DNA from: Endotrypanum monterogeii
Lineage: Eukaryota; Euglenozoa; Kinetoplastea; Trypanosomatida; Trypanosomatidae
DNA: 64,000 nucleotides
NCBI GenBank assembly: GCA_000333855.2
Contig: CM007315.1
Span: forward strand, 1,011,636 to 1,075,635
Direction of reading: 5' to 3'
In this document: one piece after another, positions 53,821-64,000 of the stretch
How positions within the stretch are numbered: the first letter of the stretch is position 1
Layout of the letters: every line of letters begins with the position of its first letter
Position numbers and translations under genes: made by a program
The notes under the pieces: model-generated
Database searches by the model: none
The model's input: only the letters and a program-made list of their open reading frames with translations
Told to the model about the DNA's origin: nothing

Positions 53821-55203
53821 TTACGCAGTGAGGGAATAAAGCTTCATATCCCTGACACGGCCTTGACAGTTAGCGCTTGCAACGTATTGCAAACCCACTG
53901 GGTCAGCCGCAGTGCTCGTCGCGTTCCACGTTATCACAATTCCGCTAGAATCGATCGAAAACACAGTGCTTCCATCAACCTGGATTGCCTTGACGCGGTT
54001 AATGTGGCGCAGCGGATTCTTTTGCCGCTCCTCCACCTCCGCCTTCACAGGCGTCGCCAACAGCGCCTCCGCTCCTGCTTGCAGGCTTTCTGGATATGTC
54101 ACGGAGACAGGGGCTAACGGCGCTGTCCGGTGTAACGGCTCCTCAGGCATTCCTTCAATGTAACACACCTTCAGCGCGCCAGCCTCGGTGCCTATCAGGA
54201 GGACCGTCTCGGTAAAGAAGGCGCAACAGTGTATCTCATCCTGCGGTTGCGGGTTTGTGTAGCGAAGGCTATAGATTGGCTGCAGCACTGCAACCTCATA
54301 GACCACAAACGAGAAGCGACTGAAGATGATGAGTCGTGTGCCCTTGGGGGAAAAAAGGACACCAATGGGCTGCTCACGCGGAGGAGCGAAGACCGAGGGC
54401 TTCTCTATCGCTGCACGCTCGCAGTCGCCCTCGTTCGCGGACGCGTTCTGAGGAGGTGCAGGCGAGGGATTGTACTTCCATTTTGTCAGAAGTTTTTCCT
54501 TGGCCAGATCCAGCACAGCCACAAAGCGATCCTCTCCCACCGTCACAGCAAGACTGCCACGGCTACCAGGGTGGACGGCCAGCCCAACAACAGCCCTCTC
54601 ATGCACGGTGAGTGTGGTGCTGACAGACCAGTCTCTGCAACGGTAAAGAATCAGTAGACCATTTGTGCAGCCGCAAAGAAGGCGTTGGGAGCCGTCTGCA
54701 AACGCCAGCGCCGTCACCTCAGCAGGGGGTGCAACGCTGCCTAGATCGGCCAACCGCACAGCGAGAGGCTCACCTCTCTCGCGCATTTTTTTGCGGGTAG
54801 CCGCTGTCAAGCGCGCTTCCGCTTTGTTCGTGAACAGGAACACTCGCTCGTCTACTCCGCTGCTGGCAATGTAGCGCTCCGTGACGGCGGCACTGTTTAT
54901 ACTGCCTACATGCCGCTTCACAGAAAAGGTAATGTTAAATTTTTCTTTTCGGTAGACGAGACCCGCCATGACCGCGTCGCACGTACTGACAATGAGAAGG
55001 GCATTTCTGCAGGGCTTTGCATCTCCTGGACGCGGGACACCACCCGACGACGTGGCGGCGAAGTCGGTGGCCGCTGTGCAGGCCCGAGGCGAGCCTGGAG
55101 AGGATGACGTAGGGCGAGAGTTGGGATTATTCCTTTTCACTGAACCCTTCAAATTCGCATCGTGCGCAGAGTCCGAGCGTTTTCGTTTGGTGACAGTCTT
55201 CAT
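53821..55203 (-). CDS. PAK1IP1/Mak11-like WD40 ribosome-biogenesis protein
   Basis: A 460-aa WD40 protein. Residues 1-50 are basic (K-R-K-R at 6-9 is a possible nuclear signal) and disordered. From about 50 on, the order of repeats follows human PAK1IP1 and yeast Mak11. There is an opening beta segment (I-V-S-T-C-D), then R-H-V-G-S-I-N-S-A-A-V with I-A-S-S-G-V-D-E-R-V, then E-V-T-A-L-A-F with L-L-C-G-C-T-N-G, then H-E-R-A-V-V-G-L-A-V-H-P-G with V-G-E-D-R, and further weaker repeats. The P-I-G-V-L-F-S-P-K-G segment matches the family's fifth repeat. Mak11/PAK1IP1 acts in the nucleolus in 60S subunit assembly, and the same role is expected here. A Pro/Ala/Asn/Glu-rich insertion lies at about 265-285. 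Acceptor candidate: CAG at 55223-55224 (UTR about 19 nt) after a CA repeat. The start is the first ATG. Confidence 0.82.
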   Translation of the reverse strand: MKTVTKRKRSDSAHDANLKGSVKRNNPNSRPTSSSPGSPRACTAATDFAATSSGGVPRPGDAKPCRNALLIVSTCDAVMAGLVYRKEKFNITFSVKRHVGSINSAAVTERYIASSGVDERVFLFTNKAEARLTAATRKKMRERGEPLAVRLADLGSVAPPAEVTALAFADGSQRLLCGCTNGLLILYRCRDWSVSTTLTVHERAVVGLAVHPGSRGSLAVTVGEDRFVAVLDLAKEKLLTKWKYNPSPAPPQNASANEGDCERAAIEKPSVFAPPREQPIGVLFSPKGTRLIIFSRFSFVVYEVAVLQPIYSLRYTNPQPQDEIHCCAFFTETVLLIGTEAGALKVCYIEGMPEEPLHRTAPLAPVSVTYPESLQAGAEALLATPVKAEVEERQKNPLRHINRVKAIQVDGSTVFSIDSSGIVITWNATSTAADPVGLQYVASANCQGRVRDMKLYSLTA

Positions 55204-55222
55204 TGCTACAATTATATATATT

Positions 55223-55224
55223 CT
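55223..55224 (-). promoter_or_regulatory. Putative spliced-leader acceptor for the WD40 gene
   Basis: On the minus strand, a C/T tract followed by a CA repeat ends at this CAG, the first AG after the tract, 19 nt before the ATG. Inferred. Confidence 0.35.
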
Positions 55225-55923
55225 GTGTGTGTGTGTGTGTGTATGTAATCAGGGGTAGAGAGCAGAAGGGTGAGGCGAATGTCGATGTGGAGCATGAGGC
55301 AAACAAGCAGAATAGGCATTGTACGTACAAACAAACTTTACAGCAGATACCAATACAGAATTATGAAGAGAAATCACACACAAGCAAGACCAGTAACTCG
55401 TCGTAAATATGTATTCCCCCCCCCACAGGGAGGCGTTGTCATGTGTCCACTCGGGCCCTGTCAAACCCGCGTCAGGGAAGACAGACGTTTGGATACATGC
55501 GGATGCGTACACACACGAGAAATAGAAGAACGCATACTATATAAGGGGTAAATATTATATCAGAGGAGCCATTCCCTCTCTCAAATTCCCACGTTGTACT
55601 GTTTTTTTTGTATGTGCAGGGCACAAAAAAAAAAAGAAAGAAGTGTATATTTTTAGTTGCCCTTGTTCAAAGTAGTTTATGTTTGACGATGCGAAAGTAA
55701 GAAAATCTTCGGAGCATTACCTATTCGAGCTGCCCCGAAAGACGTGAACGGGGGAGGGAGGGAAACAGCGCGAGGGAAGGGGATATTTGAAGGGAGGCAA
55801 AAAAAAAAAAAAATACGACACGAAAAAAAAATCATCCGAAATAAAAAAAGAAACATTTGACAGCCATTACGTAACAACAGACCCAAGAACTTCCCTAGAC
55901 TCGGAGAACCAAGTCTGGTCACT

Positions 55924-55963
<40 letters not shown>

Positions 55964-56114
55964 AAAAAAAAAATAATAAGGCCCACGAAACAAACGGATC
56001 GAGAGTGACCATAATAATCAATGCCTAGAGGTGGAGCAGACTCCCCCAAAATGTCGTCTTTTCACCGAAATATACGCAACACCACTGAGAAGACGGCTAG
56101 AGGGAAGAAAGGAG

Positions 56115-56117
<3 letters not shown>

Positions 56118-56159
<42 letters not shown>
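56118..56159. repeat. TA dinucleotide array (about 40 bp)
   Basis: An almost pure TA tract in the spacer upstream of the WD40 gene. A similar array lies at 56985-57024. Confidence 0.9.
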
Positions 56160-56162
<3 letters not shown>

Positions 56163-56980
56163 TTTTTTTTCTTACGTATATGAAATCAAACGGGGAAAAA
56201 CTATGTTCAGACATTCGCATATGCATACACCTGCGTGGATCAATAGCCACAGAGACGCGCACACGGGAGGGGAGAAGGAGCAGCTGGATCACCGAGCACT
56301 ACAGAGATTTTTGTCCCCCGCGTAGAAGAAGCAAGGGAGGGGTGAGATGAATGCCAAGAAGCAATATGAGCAGAAAGACACGCACCCTCCAAAAAAAAAA
56401 AACGGAAAAGGAGCCAAGATGAGAGACACACACGGTGATACCACAATGAATAAGAGAATGGCGGACAGTAGTAAGCAGCGCCGCAGTGAACAATAGACGA
56501 GAAGAAAATACAAGGAATAAATATATGTATATTTATATACATTTACATTTATATCTGATTATATTCTCTCACTGTGTGTCGTAGCGGTGTCGCACTAGTG
56601 TGGGGCTCCTTACGGGAAAAAAAAAAGCCAAACAACAATTGAAAAAAAAAAAGATAAAAGAGTCGGCCCGAATGAAACATCGGAGCCATACAAAAAGATG
56701 GTGCAGTGAAATAGACATATACAGCATTCACAGACAAACTAGTTGAGAAATAGTTTCTCTCCTTTCGACCGATCACAAAAAAAAAAATTTTGATACGCTC
56801 TCCCCGTTTGATGACAAAGGCGGCAAAAGTGTAGGCAAGGAGGGGGAGGGGGTTGGGTGAGTGGGTGGGCACCGTATACAATCCACATCACCTGCATATC
56901 GCAACGCCTCCTCGCATGTTGGAAACGGTTTTTGACACAAAGGAAGAAAGTGAAGCGAGTCGGGAGTATAAACACACATG

Positions 56981-57027
<47 letters not shown>

Positions 57028-58745
57028 GTTTTATTTGAGGGATGAAGGGCAAAAAAAAAAAAAGGCAGATGAATTGGAAATCAGAAAGAGATAGAGGAGG
57101 GGGAGGGACGAATGTGGGAAAACAGCGACAGCACAGGATTGTAAAGGATGTAAAAAAACACGCGGGCGCCGTTACACAAACACAGAGAGGAACATGTGAG
57201 AAAAATTCCATGTTGGCGGTGGTAAAAATGGGAATTAACCGGAAGCGCACACAATGAGGGGGGAGCAGAACATCACGGTAAATGCGAGACGGCGAATACT
57301 CGGTAAAATATTTCGTCGCGACAAACACAAAGAAAGTCGAGAAGGACAAACAGGGATAAGAAAAAAAACGGGAGACCAGAAAACGTGAACGATACAGGTG
57401 CCTATCATAGTAGAGTAGCTATACAGCTCACTGTTCACAAGCGATCCCCTCCCCCCTTTTCTTCTACGGCAGTCATCTTCATGAACATGTGCAGCTGTCA
57501 CTGGCGAGGCACCGTAAGCCGGAAAATCGAATGCGGCAGGGGCACCAGAAAGGTTACATACCTCTTTCGTGTAGGGAACATGAACATAATAAATGATACT
57601 CACATACAATATATATATGGAAAGGATAGCGGTAATAAAGCGCTTCGAAGAGCCTATCATAACTTCTTCCGGATCCCCCCTCTCCCCACCAGCAGAGAAA
57701 AGAAATGTTGATGAGCAGTACGATGAACGATTTTTTGTGTGTCAGAGCCCTTCGCTGGACTTCGACCTACCTTAGCTGATGTATTTGGAAAAGAAAAAAA
57801 AAGAAACATTAGCACGTACGAAGCGCACACTCGAATGTGATGCAGGCAGCACTCTTGCCTGTTTTCCCGATTGCGATAGGTGTTTCTCTGACGAACAGCT
57901 ACACAGGTGTGGATATCATCACATCGTCCTCCTCTCACAGACAACGACAACAACCCGGGGAGGGAGGGGGAGAGGAGGACTGCTGCACTTACGAAGATCT
58001 AGAACTCTACAGGAACAAACTAAAGATGAGGAGAAAGGAGGGGAGCAGGTTCACACGTCATGGCTCATCACTGAAGCCCCTCTGTTGGACGGAAATATAT
58101 ATATATATGTATCAATAGTGTCCAGGAAAGAAAGGAAGGAAGGTTACTCAGCCTGACACGATCACAAAAAACGGAAGAACAGGTGCGGCGGGTGGAGAGA
58201 AGAAGCACAAGCAAGGAAAAAAAAAATTCGGGAGTCTTTGTAATAGAGAACGAAAATGAAATGAAAAATAAAAAGACAAAGGCACAAAATATAAATAGAG
58301 TCGGGAAAGGAGACTACTCGCAGCCAGCTGCGGCAGCTACTCCCCCTCCCCCCCCCTCGACGGCAAAGCTGCCAACAACTCCTCCGCATCGACAGAATAA
58401 AAGTTGAAGGCTTGCAAATCAACCGGGACAAAAATGTAAAGAGCTGTCAAAAACGCGCTGGTAGCGATTGACGTGACAGAAAATAATGAGGAAAACAAGA
58501 AAAAAGGTGAGCCCAAGAGGAGGGGAGGGGATACGACAGAACAGTCCTCCACACTGTACGTAATGCACCTCCCACCTTTTTTTTTCTCTTCTTGCCCCTC
58601 ACCCCTCCCCTCAACAGACACACACACAACAAAAAAAAAAAAAAATCAAAATAATTGTTGCGTGGGTATTCGTGTTTGCCCCCATTTCCCCGTTTTTTTT
58701 TTTTTTTGAACTCCATCTCGGTGGAGAAGCAGCATACTTCGCACG

Positions 58746-61115
58746 TCATGCGGAGGACGGATTTGGGAGCACCATCACATACGCCTCCCCTGTTTCGTGT
58801 GGAGTAGGCGGTATGTGTTCCCCCTCACGCCTCCTGCGCGAGGTACCAGCGGAATCGCCTGAGTCGGCAGTGCTTCGCCCCGACTGCACTGACCATGATA
58901 CGCTTCGCCGCACTGAGAATGGGTTTGTTATGTCGTTCGATGAGTACTCAACGGAGGGACATGAGCGACTCATGATGCCGTTGCCGGAATCTCCCAAGAG
59001 ACGTGACTCCGTGGCGCTCCGTCCGCCGATGCTCCGCAAAGATTTTTCGTTGATGTTCTCGGATGGGGCGCACAAACCCCTTCCGCCACGTGAAGAAAAA
59101 AAGCCGGGAAAACCGGGAAACCCAAGGCGTCTTTGTTGTGCTCTACGTGCCTCCGCACCACTGGGCATCGTAATGAGTTTCTCAGGTGTCAGGCTGAGGC
59201 TTGCAGTACTGCCTGTCAGCGCCACTGGGCTACAGAGCGATGCAGCGTCGCGCATTTTGATCTGATTGCACTGCAGCTGAGGCGGTGGAACGGGCGTGTT
59301 CGGAAGAGTCTGCGTTACGCGGCTATTCAGTGAGCTGCGGCGCGGCGGTACATCTCGACGAGGCGAAAAAGGTGCCATCGTCAGCTGCATCTCGTCGGTT
59401 GCCGAAGATAATGCAGGCGTTTCCAGGCAGCGTCGTCGCTGATACGAGCGCGGGTGTCGCTTGTTGTTGGAGGGAGGGGCGACCGTGAAATTAGATGTGC
59501 CACCTCTCGGCGAGCTCGTATTGCTCAACTCCTCCCGAGGTGGCTGCGTGAGTCGGGAGGTGAGCACAGACCTCACTTCGTTTTGTATCTCGATTACTTG
59601 CGTCTTTACGGATGCCACGCTGACTGACGATGAGGTTGGTTGCGTGCAAACTGAAGCTTCTGTGCGTGTAAAGGACCTCACAGGAGAAAAGGATGGCGTT
59701 GTCGAGGTACCTGCAATGCAGACGGTGCACGAAGGTGATTCGAGAACGGCCACAGAAGGCTTCAACCTCTCCAAATCTCTCCGAAGCTGTTGGCAGGACG
59801 CCGACAGCCCGACACCCTCGCTTGATGTCTTGGAGGGTGCGAGTGCCTTCTGGCTGCGCATTACATTTGGCGCAGTGGACACACTGCTACAATCCGTCGG
59901 AAATACCAAAGGCTGTGCCGGCGCCTCCGGAAAAACTGCATTCTTCACAGACGCAGCGGATACAGATTTCCCGCGGCTGGAGGTGCTGATCCCTGACGCC
60001 GCCTCTTTTTTCTGCTGACTGGGTAAGTGGCAATCGCTATTTTGCACCCCGAGTGCGACACTAGACACAATGCCCTCTGGGCCAGGGGTGGATGAAGGGC
60101 TGCTGCTGCCTCTGCCGGTACCCGCTGCTACCGCGCCGACGTTGTGAAACAGGGAAAAACAGGAGTCACCAAATTCTTCCCCGAAGAAGTCGGAGGAAAA
60201 AACGACAGCATCGGTGGCACTGATTTGGGGCTTCTCCCCTGACTCGATGCGCCTGTATGACGGCGAGTGCTCTCCATCGAGGGTAGCCGGGATCTCAGGT
60301 GGTAGGTGAAGTGGCTGAGTATGCAGCTGCTGTGAGGAGGTGACACCTGTCCACGCATTAGTTGGTTGGTCAGCCAAGCTAAAGCTGTTGTCGGCAGAAG
60401 GATGGGAGGCACGGCTACAAAGTGAACAATAGGCTTTCACTGCGAAGCGATCCTGTGCTGTGTTCTCGGAAGCGACGCTGCCCGTGCTGCTCGCTGCGAA
60501 GCCATGTACATCTTCGCTACTCCAAGGAAGGGCGTCGCGGTAGTATCCAGATCCGACCGATTCCCTGCCAAGTCTAGATAAAGAGGCCTTCGGTGTCACG
60601 AGGTTGTCGTGAGAGCCGGGAAAAGATTTCCCACCCACACCACGGAAGCTATCGTCGGAGTTGAAGAATGTGTTCACCGATGTTGTTGCAAACCCGCCTT
60701 TCTCCTTGCGGGATAGGTGGCAATCACTCAACGCGGTAACCGAGGTGGCTGTGGAGCCAGCACGGTTCTCCAGCGTGAAATGAGATTTGAGCAACGCAGT
60801 CACCACAGGCGACCCCTTGCAGGAGATCCTTCGCAGATCACCAACGCCTTCGTAAGCAGGGATACTGGCGAAGCCAATGACCTTGGTTTCCTCTTCGCTT
60901 CTGTGAAGATGGGCGTTGAGGCGCACATGTTTGTGGCTGCTGCTTTCACCACTGGGATCCTTGCAGAAACCTGTCGAGTATAGATACATCGGAGGTGAAG
61001 CCATGTCACCATAAAAAATCGATGCGAACGGGGAAGGGGCCGCCTCGAGGCCTGCGTTGGAGAGTATCCTCTCCGGAAGCAGTGTCTCCAGATCGTCCCT
61101 CATGGTGTAATACAT
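58746..61115 (-). CDS. Hypothetical protein, 789 aa, Ser-rich
   Basis: The frame is open from a TTG at 61139, but the first ATG is at 61115 (MYYTMR), used here. The protein is Ser/Thr/Pro-rich over nearly its whole length and probably disordered, with a short Leu-rich segment near 460-480 that could be a coiled coil and a basic C-terminal part (about 690-780) containing several S-x-R/R-x-x-S sites suited to phosphorylation. The N-terminal 35 residues look ordered (D-D-L-E-T-L-L-P-E-R-I-L). No domain, signal peptide or membrane segment was recognised. It is the first gene of the window in transcription order. A C/T-rich stretch ends at a CAG near 61148-61149, a possible acceptor. Function unknown. 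Confidence 0.8.
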   Translation of the reverse strand: MYYTMRDDLETLLPERILSNAGLEAAPSPFASIFYGDMASPPMYLYSTGFCKDPSGESSSHKHVRLNAHLHRSEEETKVIGFASIPAYEGVGDLRRISCKGSPVVTALLKSHFTLENRAGSTATSVTALSDCHLSRKEKGGFATTSVNTFFNSDDSFRGVGGKSFPGSHDNLVTPKASLSRLGRESVGSGYYRDALPWSSEDVHGFAASSTGSVASENTAQDRFAVKAYCSLCSRASHPSADNSFSLADQPTNAWTGVTSSQQLHTQPLHLPPEIPATLDGEHSPSYRRIESGEKPQISATDAVVFSSDFFGEEFGDSCFSLFHNVGAVAAGTGRGSSSPSSTPGPEGIVSSVALGVQNSDCHLPSQQKKEAASGISTSSRGKSVSAASVKNAVFPEAPAQPLVFPTDCSSVSTAPNVMRSQKALAPSKTSSEGVGLSASCQQLRRDLERLKPSVAVLESPSCTVCIAGTSTTPSFSPVRSFTRTEASVCTQPTSSSVSVASVKTQVIEIQNEVRSVLTSRLTQPPREELSNTSSPRGGTSNFTVAPPSNNKRHPRSYQRRRCLETPALSSATDEMQLTMAPFSPRRDVPPRRSSLNSRVTQTLPNTPVPPPQLQCNQIKMRDAASLCSPVALTGSTASLSLTPEKLITMPSGAEARRAQQRRLGFPGFPGFFSSRGGRGLCAPSENINEKSLRSIGGRSATESRLLGDSGNGIMSRSCPSVEYSSNDITNPFSVRRSVSWSVQSGRSTADSGDSAGTSRRRREGEHIPPTPHETGEAYVMVLPNPSSA

Positions 61116-64000
61116 CCTGGAGTTGGTGGGAAACGCCAACGCACACGCTGGGGTAGGTGTCGATGCGTGGGGCGTCAGCGGAATACCACTATGAATGTAT
61201 TGTGTGTGTGTGTGTATGTGTTTTGCTTTTCACGAAACAGAGAGAGCGAGGCGGGAGGCAGGCAAAGGCGTCCGCAGGAAAACGGGAACAAGAGCAAAAA
61301 TTAGCGCTTTGATATATATATATATATATATATATATGCAATGTATGCGTTTGTATTCGTGCCGCCCCTCCCCTTTGTATAATAATAATAGAGTGAAAAA
61401 GAAAAGGATAAATCGATGGAGGCAGTGATGCCGAATCCAAAGAAGAATGACGATCAAGTGAGTACTATCAGAGTGATGAGCAGCCCGTAACAGAAAAAAA
61501 AAAGACCAGAAAAGAATTTATCAGGAAAAAAAAACTACCCGAGGAAATAAATTCTAAAATTTTTTTTTTTTGCAACACTGTGAGGGTGCACGGCGTGAAG
61601 AGCTGAGAGAAAAAAAAGTAGGCACCATAAAAAGACAACAGCAAGCTGCTAGAGAAAGAAAAGGGGGAATTAAAAAAAAAAATGTTGCAACTAAAAACAC
61701 GCACACGCACACGCACACACACACAGAGAAACACGACGGATGTTTAGCAGTCGCGCATACACCACGTGATGGATCTGAGCTACCGCAACCCCAATCACGA
61801 TCGCGGTGGAAGCGCGCGTTCGATTCAGAAAAAAAATGACTAAAAATGTGTAAAATAATAATAAAAGAATCCCAACACGTGCTTGAGGGAAAATGAGGAG
61901 CAGTGTGCACCACAAAACCGGGCACACCGCTTCCTCGCCACAAACCCTTTCCTATTGGATACAGAGGGAGAAAGCAGGTGGCGAAGATAGAGTGGTGACA
62001 AGATCAGACCCTACGCAGCGTGCGCTACTGAGAAAGAAAAAAAAATAGATACAGGGGTGAACCAGCTGTCGAACAAAATTTCCCTCCTTTTCCTTTAAAT
62101 ACCGCACCTCAAAAGCGGCGAGGGAAGGCCTCCCCCCCCCAAAAAAAAAAAAAAATGAAAAGAGAAACAAAAAAAAATGATAAATGTAAAAAAGGAAAAG
62201 CTAAACAGTATATGACGAGATATGGGGAAGAGGAGGGGCGCGAAAAAAGAGAGACGAGAGCCGAATGTGATGCACGCACCCCTTCAGGCGACCACTAGAA
62301 CCAACCCTAGAAACGCATAAACTAGCCACAGAACAAGAAAAATGGGGGGCTATGGGGGCTAAGGGGGGAGGCAAGCTGAACGAAGAAAAGAAACAATTGT
62401 AGGTATTAAGGAATGAAAACAAACAAACGCACATAAATATATATACTTATCTCAGGAAGAGAGACAAGTACACACGCGTACAGGGAAAGGGGAAAGAAGG
62501 AGGTACAACCACTCAAAACCACTTGCGATGTCTAATAATAAATAAATAAATATATATATATATATATATGTTTGTCCTTTTTCTTTACTGCAGAGGTGCC
62601 TCTCCGTCCTACGGAAACCTCCCCCGCCCCCGAAAAAATAAAAAAGTAGTCGCACGAGGCTCGAAGAAATTCACCTGGAGGGTACAGCACCACTCGAATG
62701 CAAAAACCCTCTGCTGCCAGCACGGGAGGGGGAGACAAATACCCGGGAGATTTCAGATTATACAGAGGGCGATAAAAAGAAAAGGGGGGGAATATAGAGA
62801 AACGACAATGACCGCCGTATATAAACCGAAACGGGCACGACGAAAGCGAAGACGAAGGGGCAAAATAAAAAAATAAATAGAATATATAAATGTATATAGA
62901 AGTATATGTGTGTGTGTATGTATGTATGTAATATAAATATATTTTTAATCTTTTTTTATTATTCAAGAGTGATGACCTCACTCGCGTGAGGTACGTCCGC
63001 CCTAATGTAGATATCGAAAAGAGATGTGTTGAGCAGAAGTTGCCGCCGGGTTAGCTGAGATTGAGTGCGGAAAGACACGTGGATCATTAAAGCACAGCAG
63101 CCACTCTCAAATCGCCTTTGGGGGATAGAATGAAAAGGGTGGGCAGTGGACAGTGGGGGGGGGGGGGATCTGCCCACTGGCAGTATTATGTACTCGACGT
63201 ATCCTCCTTCTCTCGCTTCTCTTCGTAAGACAAATTAAAAAAAAAAAACGAAAGTGTACTTGAAGCGTCTTTCACGATCCTCCACTATCTGATGTACCCG
63301 CCCACCGCGCCAACCTCAGAATAATAATAATTAAAAAAAACAAATTCGGGGGAATAGAAACAAAAGCTAGGCGAGGGTTCCTCCTGTCATGCGCTGTTTT
63401 CTGTGCGGCAGTACTCCAGGCGAATGGGGCCTCGTGGTAGATGCACACACCAACCTTTTTCGATTGACGGTGTATGGTCTACTCAGGAGAACAGTATGAA
63501 ATGTTAAATATTTTTTTTTCTTCGTTGGAGAAAGTCCTATAAAAACAAAATCAGAGAAAAAAGAAAGGCAGCTGTCGTATGCTGTAAAGATGGGAGTATG
63601 GGAAAAGAGATATTTTGGAGTTGAGGAGGAGGAAGTGAAACGCGGGAACTATGCGTGACGATCGTGGCGAAAGGAGGGGGAGAAACAAACAAAAAATAAA
63701 GAACAAGACAACAAAACGCACTAGCCAATTGATATATATATATATATATATATATAGATATATATGTGTGTGTCTGTGGTCGTATTTTACCGTAGAGTCA
63801 CGGTGCCACAAAGCAATAACGAAAAAAGACAAAAAATGAGTAAGAAGATGTAATTCAGAAATTAAATGAAAAAATAAAACAAATGAGAAATATCGTCTGG
63901 AGAAAGTGAAGAGCAGGCGAAAAGAACAGGTCGGGAAAACTGACCCGCTCGTCCTCTCTGTAGCGCAGCGCAGCGCTTGGTGGGAACGGAAGAATATATA
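61116..64000. other. Gene-free right end (2.9 kb)
   Basis: No gene on either strand reaches the right edge. Contents: TG at 61200-61217, TA at 61310-61337, 62549-62570 and 63729-63765, an ATA run at 61381-61391, A runs at 61496-61503, 62143-62156 and 63237-63248, and G runs at 62106-62114 (as C) and 63157-63168. The segment 62960-63120 is free of simple repeats, but I find no tRNA or other RNA gene signature. Confidence 0.6.

Larger units (their letters stand above)
55204..58745. other. Intergenic spacer (3.5 kb) dense in microsatellites
   Basis: No gene is supported. Contents: TG at 55223-55243, CA at 55926-55959, TA at 56118-56159, 56985-57024 and 58096-58109, A runs at 55624-55634, 55800-55813, 56639-56651, 57051-57063 and 58631-58644, and a T14 near 58695-58708. 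It probably holds the 5' UTR of the WD40 gene and the 3' UTR of the 789-aa gene. Confidence 0.6.

Noticed and set aside
62960..63120. Repeat-free segment near the right end as a possible tRNA or small RNA gene
   Set aside because: No T-loop consensus, no A/B box pair and no convincing cloverleaf on either strand.

Overview
The window is nuclear DNA of a trypanosomatid flagellate (Kinetoplastea). The evidence is a set of intron-free genes all on the minus strand, long spacers full of homopolymer, TA, CA/TG and purine/pyrimidine tracts, and pyrimidine tracts followed by AG just upstream of start codons, the usual arrangement for spliced-leader trans-splicing. Proteins related to Leishmania and Trypanosoma families agree with this. 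No strand switch, rRNA, tRNA, CRISPR array or intact transposon was seen. The single gene direction implies one polycistronic unit transcribed right to left. The 15 genes fill about 39% of the window, which is sparse for this group. A gene for phosphatidylethanolamine methylation points toward the Leishmania/T. cruzi side rather than T. brucei. I cannot name the species.

In transcription order (right to left) the genes are: a 789-aa Ser-rich unknown (58746-61115); a PAK1IP1/Mak11-like WD40 ribosome-assembly protein (53821-55203); a 532-aa Gly/Pro-rich unknown (51256-52854); a 1493-aa symplekin-like mRNA 3'-processing scaffold (43754-48235); a HAD phosphatase of the p-nitrophenylphosphatase/phosphoglycolate phosphatase type (40511-41605); a 296-aa unknown (38406-39296); a second copy of mitochondrial enoyl-CoA isomerase (34914-35945); a phospholipid methyltransferase (27940-28593); an ARF GTPase (25149-25697); a Fes1/HspBP1-like Hsp70 exchange factor (22021-23412); an M1-like metallopeptidase (18412-20304); the first enoyl-CoA isomerase copy (16767-17816); a 598-aa unknown with myristoylation and PP1-docking motifs (12332-14128); a 445-aa unknown (5461-6798); and the N-terminal 1127 residues of a very large unknown that runs off the left edge (1-3381).

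The genes are mostly unrelated housekeeping functions, as is normal in a trypanosomatid cluster. Control is expected mainly through trans-splicing, polyadenylation and the long UTRs rather than individual promoters. Several start codons were moved to the first in-frame ATG, which changes the predicted N-terminus of the myristoylation candidate, the exchange factor, the methyltransferase, the 296-aa and the 789-aa proteins.

The most notable points are: (1) the isomerase pair, 18 kb apart, whose 5' flanks are almost identical while the acyl-binding loop and the C-terminal block differ; (2) a fold-back structure around a 10-N gap at 37291-37300, with a 472-bp segment present twice in direct orientation and partly a third time inverted, probably an assembly error; (3) an M1-like peptidase with a shortened zinc-ligand spacing; (4) the candidate membrane-anchored PP1-binding protein. 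No clear new multi-gene system was found.
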